Source: DATFPK01 sp035264885 (GTDB lineage Bacteria; Actinomycetota; Thermoleophilia; Solirubrobacterales; 70-9). Taken from it: a stretch of DNA of 41,660 nt. The position numbers were made by a program, and so were the translations under genes. The notes under the pieces are model-generated. The model was not told the origin of the DNA, did not search any database, and was given only the letters and a program-made list of their open reading frames with translations. Numbering within the stretch: the first letter of the stretch is position 1; every line of letters begins with the position of its first letter. This document shows, in pieces, positions 14,620 to 21,841 of this stretch. The DNA is taken from contig DATFPK010000128.1 of the NCBI GenBank assembly GCA_035264885.1, positions 1 to 41,660 of the forward strand, in the 5' to 3' direction.

Positions 14620-15090
14620 CTAGGACTCGATCTCGGCCGGCTCTTCGTCGCGGCCGGCGAGGCGATCGCGGCCGCGCTGGACGGCCGCCAGGAACTTCTG
14701 GAGGTTGACCTCGAGGGTGTTGAGGATCTCGTCGGCGTAGTCCTCGGCGCCGAGGCGGATCTCCCGCTCGCGCGTCCGGGCGTCCTCGACGATCTCGTCG
14801 GCGGCGCGCTCGGCCTGCTTCGTGACCTCCTCGTCGGAGATCAGCCGGGCCTGCTGCTCGCGCGCCTCGCGGACGATCCGCTCGGCCTCGCGCTTGGCCT
14901 CAGCGAGCATCTCCTGGCGCTCCTTGACGATCCACCGCGCCTGCTTGATCTCCTCGGGGATGGTCGCCCGCATCTGGTCGAGGAGGTCGTAGATCTCCTC
15001 GCGGTCGACGCGAACCTGGTCGGTCAGCGGGACGGGGCGAGCGTTGTGTACGAGGTCGTCGAGCTTGTCTATTAGGACCAGAACGTCCAT
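14620..15090 (-). CDS. SepIVA/DivIVA-like coiled-coil protein
   Basis: A 156-residue protein: a short N-terminal domain (MDVLVLIDKLDDLVHNARPV, then VDREEIYDLLDQMRATIPEEI), a long charged helix (KERQEMLAEAKREAERIVR and following) and a C-terminal part (ADEILNTLEVNLQKFLAAVQRGRDRL). It resembles mycobacterial SepIVA (Rv2927c), which has the same order of elements, including a region before NARP/VP and a C-terminal segment for dimer-like packing, and which affects septation and polar growth. In mycobacteria that gene also neighbours a DUF177 gene and rnc, matching the local order here. It is shorter than SepIVA (~245 residues). The cell-division role is inferred. Confidence 0.75.
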   Translation of the reverse strand: MDVLVLIDKLDDLVHNARPVPLTDQVRVDREEIYDLLDQMRATIPEEIKQARWIVKERQEMLAEAKREAERIVREAREQQARLISDEEVTKQAERAADEIVEDARTREREIRLGAEDYADEILNTLEVNLQKFLAAVQRGRDRLAGRDEEPAEIES

Positions 15091-15180
15091 CAGCAGGGCG
15101 TAAGCCTAAGGGTCAGGGGGAGAATTGGGGCGGAAGCCGTGGTTTCCTGGGGTTTTTGCAAAAGCTCGCCCAGCGGAAGC
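15091..15180. other. 90-bp gap between coaD and the SepIVA-like gene
   Basis: Contains a perfect 10-bp palindrome TTTTGCAAAA at 15154-15163 and two copies of GCGGAAGCC (15130-15138 and 15173-15181) 43 bp apart. It is the most AT-rich stretch nearby and could hold the promoter of the SepIVA-like gene or the end of the coaD transcript. No clear -35/-10 pair or U-tract hairpin is visible. Confidence 0.35.
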
Positions 15181-15681
15181 CTATCCTGCCAGCCGCTCGG
15201 CCAGCGCCGACGCCACCGGCGCCGGGACCAGGTCGGAAACGTCGGCGCCGAATGTGGCCATTTCCTTGACTCCGGTCGAGGACAGAAAGCTGTAGTGAGG
15301 GGACGCGATGATGTAGATCGACTCGAGCTCCGGGGCCAGCTTCTTGTTGAGCTGGGCCATCTCGAACTCGTACTCGAAGTCGGAGATCGCGCGCAGCCCC
15401 TTGACGATCGCGCTCGCCTCGTGGCGCCGCGCGAAGTCGACCAGCAGGGTCGAGAGCAGATCGACCTCGACGTTCCCGAGGTCGCCGGTCGCCTCCTGGA
15501 TGAACGTCATCCGCTCCTCGGGTGTGAACAACGTCTGCTGCTTGCGGACCGGGTTGTTGACCACGCCCACGACGACTCGCTCGAACACGTTCGCCGCCCG
15601 CCCGATGATGTCGAGGTGGCCGTTCGTGACGGGGTCGTAGCTGCCGGGGCAGACGACGGTTCGGGCGGCGGGGGCGATCAG
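15181..15681 (-). CDS. coaD: Phosphopantetheine adenylyltransferase, CTG start
   Basis: Adenylates 4'-phosphopantetheine in coenzyme A synthesis. Translation from CTG at 15681 gives 166 residues, near the family's ~160, and contains the essential N-terminus RTVVCPGSYDPVTNGHLDII with the TNGH nucleotide-binding motif; KGLRAISDFEYEFEMAQLNK and SSTGVKEMA follow. The first canonical start in the frame is GTG at 15588 (VFERVVVGV), which would delete the TNGH motif and cannot be right. The CTG forms a CTGA overlap with the rsmD stop and has GAGGGGAGGGG just upstream as ribosome-binding site. ATC, the next codon, is a less likely start. The gene pair rsmD-coaD is conserved. Confidence 0.92.
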   Translation of the reverse strand: MIAPAARTVVCPGSYDPVTNGHLDIIGRAANVFERVVVGVVNNPVRKQQTLFTPEERMTFIQEATGDLGNVEVDLLSTLLVDFARRHEASAIVKGLRAISDFEYEFEMAQLNKKLAPELESIYIIASPHYSFLSSTGVKEMATFGADVSDLVPAPVASALAERLAG

Positions 15682-16244
15682 CCCCTCCCCTCGGGAAGGG
15701 CGTAGAAGGCGACCTGCGTGGCGCCGTAGCGGCGGTCGCGCAGCTTCTCCAGGGACGCCGGCACGAGGGGCCGCCGGGCCGGGCTTTCGACGATCACGCG
15801 CCCGTCCGGGGAGAGCAGCGAGGGAAGGGCGGTGTCGAGCTCGGGGCCAAGGCGGTCGGCGAGTCTATACGGCGGGTCGAGGAAGACGAGGTCGAACAGC
15901 AAGTCCCGGGTCACCGGTCGCCGGTCGCCGGTCGCCGGGGACGAGAGGTAGGTGGTCACCTCGGAGCGGATCAGGTCGACGCGCTCGTCCAAGCCCAGCC
16001 GCCGCACGTTGCCAAGCGCGGCGCGGGTGTCGCGGTCGACCATCGTCGCTCGCGCCGCTCCTCGGGACAGCGCCTCGATCGACAGCGCGCCGGTGCCGCA
16101 GTAGAGGTCGAGGACGCGGGCCCCCGACACGTCGCCGAGCGCCGAGAAGACCGCCTCCCGCACCCGATCGGACGTGGGCCGCACTTTCCACCCGCGAGGG
16201 GCGACCAGCGCCCGGCCGCCCAGCTCGCCCGCGATCACCCGCAT
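15678..16244 (-). CDS. rsmD: 16S rRNA (guanine966-N2)-methyltransferase
   Basis: Methylates G966 of 16S rRNA. The 188 residues start MRVIAGELGGRALVAP, the family hallmark, then VRPTSDRVREAVFSAL, motif I RVLDLYCGTGALSIEALSRGA and catalytic motif LVFLDPPYRL. It overlaps coaD by the 4-nt CTGA and lies 4 bp after recG, so recG-rsmD-coaD form one unit. A short GC repeat (CCGGTCGCCGGTCGCCGG near 15914-15931) encodes a variable loop. Confidence 0.95.
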   Translation of the reverse strand: MRVIAGELGGRALVAPRGWKVRPTSDRVREAVFSALGDVSGARVLDLYCGTGALSIEALSRGAARATMVDRDTRAALGNVRRLGLDERVDLIRSEVTTYLSSPATGDRRPVTRDLLFDLVFLDPPYRLADRLGPELDTALPSLLSPDGRVIVESPARRPLVPASLEKLRDRRYGATQVAFYALPEGRG

Positions 16245-16248
16245 CGGC

Positions 16249-18441
16249 TCACGCCGCCAGCGGCGCCGCCTCGTGGCCGAACCGCCGCCTCACCGCTTCG
16301 ATCAGCGGGCCCATCTCCGGCGCCGCGAGTGACCCGTGCCGGCGCAGCAGCTCCAGCACCTCCTCGCGCGCCTCGAGCAGCATCGCCGTGTCCTCGGGCA
16401 GGGAGGCGACGGCGAACCGCGGCAGGCCCGACTGCCGGGTGCCCATGATTTCGCCCTCGCCGCGCAGGCTCAGGTCGACCTCGGCCAGCCGGAAACCGTC
16501 GCGCTCGGCCTCCACCGCCTCGAGCCGCCGCCGCGCCAGCTCGCCCGCTTCCTCGGCGAACAACAGGCAGAACGACTCGTGCTCGCCGCGTCCCACCCGC
16601 CCGCGGAGCTGGTGGAGCTGGGACACGCCGAACCGCTCAGCCCCCTCGACGATCATCACCGTCGCATTCGGGACGTCGATTCCGACCTCGATCACGGTCG
16701 TCGCCACGAGGACGTCCGTCTCACCGGCCGCGAACGCGGCCATCGCCGCCGCCTTTTCAGCGGAACGCATCTGCCCGTGCAGGACGCCGACCTCGAAGCC
16801 GCGCAGCTCGCCCGCCGCCAGCCGCTCCGCCTCGGCCGAAGCCGCCCGCGCCTGGAGCTTCTCGGACTCCGACACGAGCGGGCAGACGACAAATGCCTGG
16901 CGCCCCTCGCGGAGCCGGTCGCGCAGGAACTCGTATGCCCCGGGCCGTACGTCCTCCTCGACCAACCGGGTGGCCACGGGCCGGCGCCCCGCGGGCAGCT
17001 CGCGCAGGGTCGTGGTGTCGAGGTCGCCATAGGCGGTCAACGAGAGCGTGCGCGGGATCGGCGTCGCGGTCATGTGGAGGACGTGCGGGAGGGTCTCCCC
17101 CGGCCCCTTCGCGTCGAGCGCCGCCCGCTGGCGGACGCCGAAGCGATGCTGCTCGTCGACGATGCAGACGCCCAGCCGGGCGAACTCGACGCCCTCCTCG
17201 ATCAGCGCATGGGTCCCGACGACGAGCCCCAGCTCACCGGAGGCGAGGCGGCGCAGGGTCTCCCGCCGCCGCGCCACCGGCGTGGCCCCCGTCAGCAGCC
17301 CGAACGACAGCGGCTCGGCCGCGAGCAGCCGGTCGAGGGTCGCGGCGTGCTGCTCGGCGAGGGTCTCGGTCGGCGCCATCAGTGCCGCCTGTAGCCCCGT
17401 CTCGACCGCCCGCAGCATCGCGTAGAGCGCGATCACGGTCTTGCCGGAGCCGACCTCCCCCATCAGCAGGCGCTGCATCGGACGGCCGGTACCGAGGTCG
17501 GCGTCGACCTCGGCGAAGGCGCGGCGCTGGTCGGCGGTCGGCTCGAAGGGCAGCGACGCGAGCCAGCGCTCGACCAGCCCACCCGGCGGTCCCAGAACAT
17601 GGCCCGGGCCGGCCTCGCGGCGCCCCTGCCGCCGGGCGGCCAGCGCCGCCTGGTAGAGGAAGAGCTCCTCGAAGCGGATCCGCCGGCGCGCCTCCTCGAT
17701 CTCGGCCTCCGCGGGGGGGAAGTGCGCGGCGCGGAGCGCGTCGGCCGCGGCCGCCAGCCGCAGGCGGGCCCGCAGGGGCGCTGGCAGCGGCTCGATCGCG
17801 TCGCCTGCGAACGGCAGCGCCCGCCAGGCCCACTCACGGATCCGGCTGGCCTTCAGGCCCTCGGTGGCGGGGTGCACCGGAACCAGGCCGGTCGTGTGGA
17901 TCCCGGTCTCCTTCCCGCTCGAGGCGATCTCGTGATCGGCGACCCGGAAACCTCGCCGGTCCAGCGCCCCGTGGAGGAGCACGGACGTACCCGTCGTGAG
18001 GCGATCGGCCAGCCACGGCTGGTTGAACCAGGTCGCGTTGACCGACCCCGTCCCGTCCGCGACCGTCGCCTCGACGATGGTCAGGCCACGACGGCGCGGC
18101 CGGCGAAGGCTGCATCGCCGGACCTCGGCGAAGATCGTCGCCTGCTCGCCCAGCCGGAGGTCGGCGAGCGGGCGGACATCAGAGCGGTCGCGGTAGGAGT
18201 GCGGGACCCGCAGCAGGAGGTCGCCGATGGTCTCGATCCCGACCTCGGCCGCGGTCGCGGCGAGTTTCGGCCCCACGCCTGGCAGTGTCGTGAGCGGGGC
18301 CTCGAAGGCGGAGGGCCGCGGCGAGCGCACCGGCGCCGCCAGCAGCGCGGCACGGTCCACCGGGGCGCCGCCGAAGGCCCGGGGCGGAGCGGCGCCCGCC
18401 TCTTGCGCCTCGGCGGCCGGCCGGGTCGTCACGGCGCTCAT
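16249..18441 (-). CDS. recG: ATP-dependent DNA helicase RecG
   Basis: Branch-migration helicase that regresses stalled forks. The 730 residues include a wedge/OB domain (~50-180; TTLPGVGPKLAATAAEVGI and VNATWFNQPWL), Walker A LMGEVGSGKTVIALYAML, DEQHRFGVRQRAAL (DEQH box), HMTATPIPRTLSL, VATTVIEVGIDVPNATVM and HQLRGRVGRGEHESFCLL. The C-terminal LRGEGEIMGTRQSGLPRF is diagnostic. The N-terminal ~45 residues are an Ala/Pro-rich extension. An upstream GST-like frame overlaps its first 263 bp. Confidence 0.96.
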   Translation of the reverse strand: MSAVTTRPAAEAQEAGAAPPRAFGGAPVDRAALLAAPVRSPRPSAFEAPLTTLPGVGPKLAATAAEVGIETIGDLLLRVPHSYRDRSDVRPLADLRLGEQATIFAEVRRCSLRRPRRRGLTIVEATVADGTGSVNATWFNQPWLADRLTTGTSVLLHGALDRRGFRVADHEIASSGKETGIHTTGLVPVHPATEGLKASRIREWAWRALPFAGDAIEPLPAPLRARLRLAAAADALRAAHFPPAEAEIEEARRRIRFEELFLYQAALAARRQGRREAGPGHVLGPPGGLVERWLASLPFEPTADQRRAFAEVDADLGTGRPMQRLLMGEVGSGKTVIALYAMLRAVETGLQAALMAPTETLAEQHAATLDRLLAAEPLSFGLLTGATPVARRRETLRRLASGELGLVVGTHALIEEGVEFARLGVCIVDEQHRFGVRQRAALDAKGPGETLPHVLHMTATPIPRTLSLTAYGDLDTTTLRELPAGRRPVATRLVEEDVRPGAYEFLRDRLREGRQAFVVCPLVSESEKLQARAASAEAERLAAGELRGFEVGVLHGQMRSAEKAAAMAAFAAGETDVLVATTVIEVGIDVPNATVMIVEGAERFGVSQLHQLRGRVGRGEHESFCLLFAEEAGELARRRLEAVEAERDGFRLAEVDLSLRGEGEIMGTRQSGLPRFAVASLPEDTAMLLEAREEVLELLRRHGSLAAPEMGPLIEAVRRRFGHEAAPLAA

Positions 18442-19201
18442 GGCGCAAGGCTACGCCGGGGCGCAGATGGCTACCGCTCGAGGTCGCCGACGAGGAGCCG
18501 CGGTAGCGGCGGTAGGTCTCCTCGACCCACCGAGGCGGCCCGGGGTCGGGCAGCTCGTAGGGGAACTCGGCCGGGGCCACCAAGGGGGTGAAGAGCGCGG
18601 CGGCCGTCAGGTCGGCGACGGTGAAGGTCTCGCCGACCAGATGGTCGCGCTCGCCGAGCTCGCCCTCCAGCCGGTCCATCGCGGCCACGGTCTTGCGCCG
18701 CGCCTCCTCGCCGCCGCCGACGCTGTCGACCAGATCACGGCGGACGGCCGGCCGGATCAGGGGAAAGGTCGCCCGCTGGACGAGCCTCGTCGGCGTGCCG
18801 AACCCCTGCGCTCCGACTGCGACCGCGGTCCCAGGGTCCTCGAGCAGGGCGTCGAACGCGGCCCCGCGGACGCAGGGGCCGAGCTCTTCGTCGAAGAAGT
18901 CCTCGAGCGCGAGAGCCCGCTCCCGGTCGGCCGCGCCGGTCGGGTAGAGCGGCGGGTCGGGCCGGTGCTGCTCGAGCGCGGCGATGATCCGGGTCGAGTC
19001 TCCGATCGTCCGCCCGTCGATCTCGAGGATCGGCGTGGTTCTCCCTTTCCACTTGAGGCGCCCCCGCAGCCGGTGCGCGCCCGGCGCGAACGAGCGGCGC
19101 TCGTGGGCGATCCCCTTGAAGTCGAGCGCCCAGCGGGCCTTCTCGTTGTAGTGGGAGAAGCGGAGCTGCCAGAGGACGGGCAGGCCAGCGGAGTCGCTCA
19201 C
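18179..19201 (-). CDS. Glutathione S-transferase-like protein with run-on C-terminus
   Basis: Residues ~8-85 form a thioredoxin-like GST N-domain (LPVLWQLRFSHYNEKARWAL, then TTPILEIDGRTIGDSTRII), and ~100-240 the helical C-domain (RERALALEDFFDEELGP and LVGETFTVADLTAAALFTPL). It starts at GTG 19201, a GTGA overlap with the fakA-like stop. Such proteins normally end soon after the WVEETYRRYRG-like segment, reached near 18500, but this frame runs about 95 codons further, through 263 bp of recG in another frame. A lost stop codon or a frameshift near 18480-18510 is likely; a neighbouring frame has a TAG at 18473-18471. The natural end is therefore uncertain. A glutathione or other thiol substrate is not known. 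Confidence 0.75.
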   Translation of the reverse strand: MSDSAGLPVLWQLRFSHYNEKARWALDFKGIAHERRSFAPGAHRLRGRLKWKGRTTPILEIDGRTIGDSTRIIAALEQHRPDPPLYPTGAADRERALALEDFFDEELGPCVRGAAFDALLEDPGTAVAVGAQGFGTPTRLVQRATFPLIRPAVRRDLVDSVGGGEEARRKTVAAMDRLEGELGERDHLVGETFTVADLTAAALFTPLVAPAEFPYELPDPGPPRWVEETYRRYRGSSSATSSGSHLRPGVALRHERRDDPAGRRGARGGRRSAPGLRRRPGGPCRAAGGAGALAAALRLRGPAHDTARRGAETRRDRGRGRDRDHRRPPAAGPALLPRPL

Positions 19202-20826
19202 TGCGCTGCCAGCAGCCACCACCAGCTCGGCTGCCCTCCGTCGTGGATCTCGAGCTCGACGCCCTCCGGCGCGTGCGAATCGAGGTCCTCCAGGCCGATC
19301 GGGGCGCTCGCTCCCGCGATCAGCGTCACGATCTCGGCGCCCTCGGCCAGCCGGCGGATCGTCGCCGCCAGGGTGGAGCCGGCGCCGCCCCAGGCGACGA
19401 TCTCGCCGTCGGCGAAGCCGAGCGCGTCGCCGCGGACGAAGCGGCCCTGCGGGTCGTCCCGGGCGGCGGGGGCGACGCCGCCGGTGGAGATCTCGCCGAG
19501 CGCGACGCCGAGACGCTCGGCGTTCTCCTCGACGGCGGCGTCGGGATCGAGCTCGACCAGGGTGAGCAGCCCGGCCTGCTGCGAGGTCGAGGGCAGGACC
19601 CGGGCCGGCTTCTCGGAGAGCTCGCAGGCGCGCTCGGCGGCGAGGATCACGTTGGGAGAGTTGGGCAGTACCAGGACTTCGTCGGCGGGGACCGCGTGGA
19701 TGCCGGCCAGCAGCTCGTAGGTCGACGGGTTCAGCGTCTCCCCGCCGGAGACGACGTGGGCGCCGAGGTCGCCGAAGAGGCGGGTGATGCCCGTCCCGGA
19801 GGCGACGGCGACGACCCCGGTCCGGCTCTGGAGGCGCGAGACGCGGTCGGCGATCTGCTCGCGCATGTCGGCGACGTCGAGGTTGGTGACCTCTCCGGAC
19901 GCGAGGAACAGCGCGATCGCGGTGTCGGGGTCATCGGTGTGGACGTGGACCTTGAGGGTGGCCTCGTCACCGACGACGAGGACGGAGTCGCCGATCTGCT
20001 CGAGGCGCGAGACGTACTCACGGCCGACCAGGTCCTCACCGGTGACGATGAAGTTGGTGCAGTAGCGGTAGCGGCTGTCCTCGTGGTGGGGCAGCGTCAG
20101 GCGCGCCGGGTCATGGCGGGCCACCTCCGGGACCTGGCCGTTGTCGTTGCGCAGGCCGGCGACCACCCCGGCCAGGATCAAGACCAGGCCGTGGCCGCCC
20201 GCGTCGACCACCCCGGCCTCGCGCAGCACCGGGAGCTGGTCGGGCGTCCGCTCAACCGCCCGCTCGCCGTCGGCGATCGCCCGCTCGAGGACCTCCGCCA
20301 GGACCGCGTCCTGCTGTTCGTCTGTGACCTGGTGGTCGAGGCGCTGTTTCTCCGCCTCGAGGTGGGCGAGCTGGCGGGCGATCGAGTGCGCCATCTCGCG
20401 AAAGACGGTGAGCATGGTCCCCTCGGCGGGCTGGCGGACCGAGTCATAGGCGGCGTCGGCTGCCGAGGCGAACGCCGAGGCGACGAGAACCGGGTCGACC
20501 AGCTCGCCCGGGCGGCTGGCCAGCTCCTCGGCGGCACCGCGGACGATCTGGCTGAGGATCACGCCGGAGTTGCCCCTGGCCCCCATCAGCGCAGCCCTGG
20601 CGACCGCCTGGACGAGCTGGGTGCGCCCGACCTCGTCGACCATCTGGCCGTCGAGGCGGTCGAGCTCCTCCATCACCGCCCGCATCGTCATCGCCATGTT
20701 GTCCCCGGTGTCGCCGTCGGCCACCGGGAAGACATTCAGGTCGTTGACCTCCTGGCGCCGCTCCTCCAGCGACGCGTAGGCGGCGGCGACGACGCGCCGG
20801 AACCGCTGGATGCTGGGGTCCGCCAC
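19198..20826 (-). CDS. DAK-domain fatty acid kinase FakA-like (YloV)
   Basis: A 542-residue protein of the DAK2-fusion (YloV/FakA) family. The N-terminal DhaL-type ATP domain (1-~200) has NVFPVADGDTGDNMAMTMRA, ARGNSGVILSQIVRGAAEEL and VDAGGHGLVLILAGVVAGL. The middle and C-terminal domains contain KVHVHTDDPDTAIALF and LPNSPNVILAAERACELS. In Staphylococcus FakA phosphorylates exogenous fatty acids bound to FakB, feeding the same acyl-phosphate pool as PlsX. No FakB lies in the window. The order rpmB-fakA-recG is widely conserved. It starts with ATG at 20826, 182 bp after rpmB. Confidence 0.9.
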   Translation of the reverse strand: MADPSIQRFRRVVAAAYASLEERRQEVNDLNVFPVADGDTGDNMAMTMRAVMEELDRLDGQMVDEVGRTQLVQAVARAALMGARGNSGVILSQIVRGAAEELASRPGELVDPVLVASAFASAADAAYDSVRQPAEGTMLTVFREMAHSIARQLAHLEAEKQRLDHQVTDEQQDAVLAEVLERAIADGERAVERTPDQLPVLREAGVVDAGGHGLVLILAGVVAGLRNDNGQVPEVARHDPARLTLPHHEDSRYRYCTNFIVTGEDLVGREYVSRLEQIGDSVLVVGDEATLKVHVHTDDPDTAIALFLASGEVTNLDVADMREQIADRVSRLQSRTGVVAVASGTGITRLFGDLGAHVVSGGETLNPSTYELLAGIHAVPADEVLVLPNSPNVILAAERACELSEKPARVLPSTSQQAGLLTLVELDPDAAVEENAERLGVALGEISTGGVAPAARDDPQGRFVRGDALGFADGEIVAWGGAGSTLAATIRRLAEGAEIVTLIAGASAPIGLEDLDSHAPEGVELEIHDGGQPSWWWLLAAQ

Positions 20827-20916
20827 GCGGGCAGCGTAGCCCTGCCCATCGGCCCATGCGTTCGACCTGGGCGGCGACTATTCAGGTGAACGTCGAACGC
20901 ACGCGACGACGCCCGG

Positions 20917-20998
20917 CGCGCCCGGACGCGGGAGCGAGGACCGGCAGAAGATCTGGACTCTGGGTGCCGGCCCGGGCGGCAGCGAGGACGCGGCGGAT
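20917..20998 (-). repeat. 82-bp dispersed repeat, copy A (3' of rpmB)
   Basis: Matches 29277-29357 (copy B). Conserved blocks, given on the plus strand here: CGCGCCCGGACGCGGGAGCG plus AGG, then GCAGAAGATC, one variable base, GGACTCTGGG, a ~20-nt variable centre, and AGGACG-Y-GGCGGAT. By hand about 65 of 82 columns agree, with one 1-nt gap. It lies in the rpmB-fakA gap, ending 10 nt from the rpmB stop, in the same orientation relative to that stop as copy B has to the antiporter stop. The rest of the 182-bp gap shows nothing I recognise. Confidence 0.75.
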
Positions 20999-21008
20999 GA
21001 GGCGGCGG

Positions 21009-21200
21009 TCAGGCCGCCTTCTGGACCTTGTTCGCCTTCAGGCAGCGCGTGCAGACGTAGACCCGGCGGGGGCGACCGCCGTCGTCGATCCGCACCTTCT
21101 GGAGGTTGGGGTCGAAGCGTCGCTTCGTGGCGACCATCGAGTGGCTTCGGGACTGGCCGAAGGCCGGCCCCTTGCCGCAGCTGTGGCAGACGCGTGCCAT
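21009..21200 (-). CDS. rpmB: 50S ribosomal protein L28
   Basis: A 63-residue protein: MARVCHSCGKGPAFGQSRSH, FDPNLQKVRI, and VYVCTRCLKANKVQKAA at the C-terminus. The CHSC and CTRC pairs make it the zinc-binding form. It opens the rpmB-fakA-recG-rsmD-coaD series, separated from the ribH stop by 23 bp. A dispersed repeat begins 10 nt after its stop. Confidence 0.96.
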   Translation of the reverse strand: MARVCHSCGKGPAFGQSRSHSMVATKRRFDPNLQKVRIDDGGRPRRVYVCTRCLKANKVQKAA

Positions 21201-21223
21201 GAGGGTCGGAAATGGTAGCGGTG

Positions 21224-21841
21224 CTAGCCGGCCAGGCGGCGGCGCAGCAGGGCCATCTTCATCGCGACGAGGGCCGCGCCTCTCCCCTGGTCCCGCTTGC
21301 CGCCCCCGGCCCGGGCGAGGGCCTGCTCGATCGTCTCGCAGGTGATGACGCCGAACGAGCAGGGCACGCCGCTCTCGAGCTGCGCCTGCTGGACGCCGCG
21401 GGCGGCCTCGGCGCAGACGTAGTCGTAGTGGTCGGTCTCGCCGCGGATCACGACGCCGAGGCAGGCGACCCCGGCGAAGCTGCCGCTCTCGGCGCAGAGC
21501 TTCGCCGCCATCGGCAGCTCGAAAGCCCCCGGCACGTCGAACACCTGCACTGACGCCTGGCTGACCCCGCCTTCGCTGAACCCCTCGGTCGCCCCCGCGA
21601 GCAGGCGCTCGGCCAGCTGCGGATAGAAGCGCGCCACGCAGACCGCGAACTCGAGCTCGGCGAGCGCCTCGCGCTCCTCACCGGAGAACTCCGGCAGCTC
21701 GGTCCGCCCGGCGTCGTCCGGCCCTCCGTCGCCCGCTTCCTTCTCCAGCCGCTCGACCGACCGCTCGGCCTGGCTGAGCTTCGACTCCTCGGCGTCGAGT
21801 TCTCGTCGGCTCTCAGCCTTCTCCCCGTCCTCTTGCCGCAT
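21224..21841 (-). CDS. ribH: 6,7-dimethyl-8-ribityllumazine synthase with N-terminal extension
   Basis: Penultimate step of riboflavin synthesis. The catalytic part spans ~65-205: FAVCVARFYPQLAERLLAGA, VFDVPGAFELPMAAKLCAES, and LGVVIRGETDHYDYVCAEAA with the conserved His; GVITCETIEQALARAGG follows. It has 205 residues instead of ~155. The first ~60 are strongly charged (EESKLSQAERSVERLEKEAG) and look like a short coiled coil followed by an acidic linker. The start ATG lies 29 bp inside ribBA. There is no canonical-looking start just before the catalytic domain, so I keep the extension. Confidence 0.93.
   Translation of the reverse strand: MRQEDGEKAESRRELDAEESKLSQAERSVERLEKEAGDGGPDDAGRTELPEFSGEEREALAELEFAVCVARFYPQLAERLLAGATEGFSEGGVSQASVQVFDVPGAFELPMAAKLCAESGSFAGVACLGVVIRGETDHYDYVCAEAARGVQQAQLESGVPCSFGVITCETIEQALARAGGGKRDQGRGAALVAMKMALLRRRLAG

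Noticed and set aside
15154..15163. TTTTGCAAAA palindrome as an operator for the SepIVA-like gene
   Set aside because: Striking base composition, but only 10 bp, with no second copy and no clear promoter beside it. It is recorded as part of the gap, not as a regulatory call.
19243..20889. Plus-strand open frame of ~548 codons opposite the fakA-like gene
   Set aside because: Exact antisense shadow of a confidently assigned gene, with no ribosome-binding site and no motifs.
20917..20998. Dispersed repeat read as conserved protein-coding remnants (QKI-W/R-TLG frame)
   Set aside because: Similar peptides appear in one frame of each copy, but differences do not favour third codon positions, and a 1-nt gap shifts the frame between copies, so a coding explanation is weaker than a nucleotide repeat.
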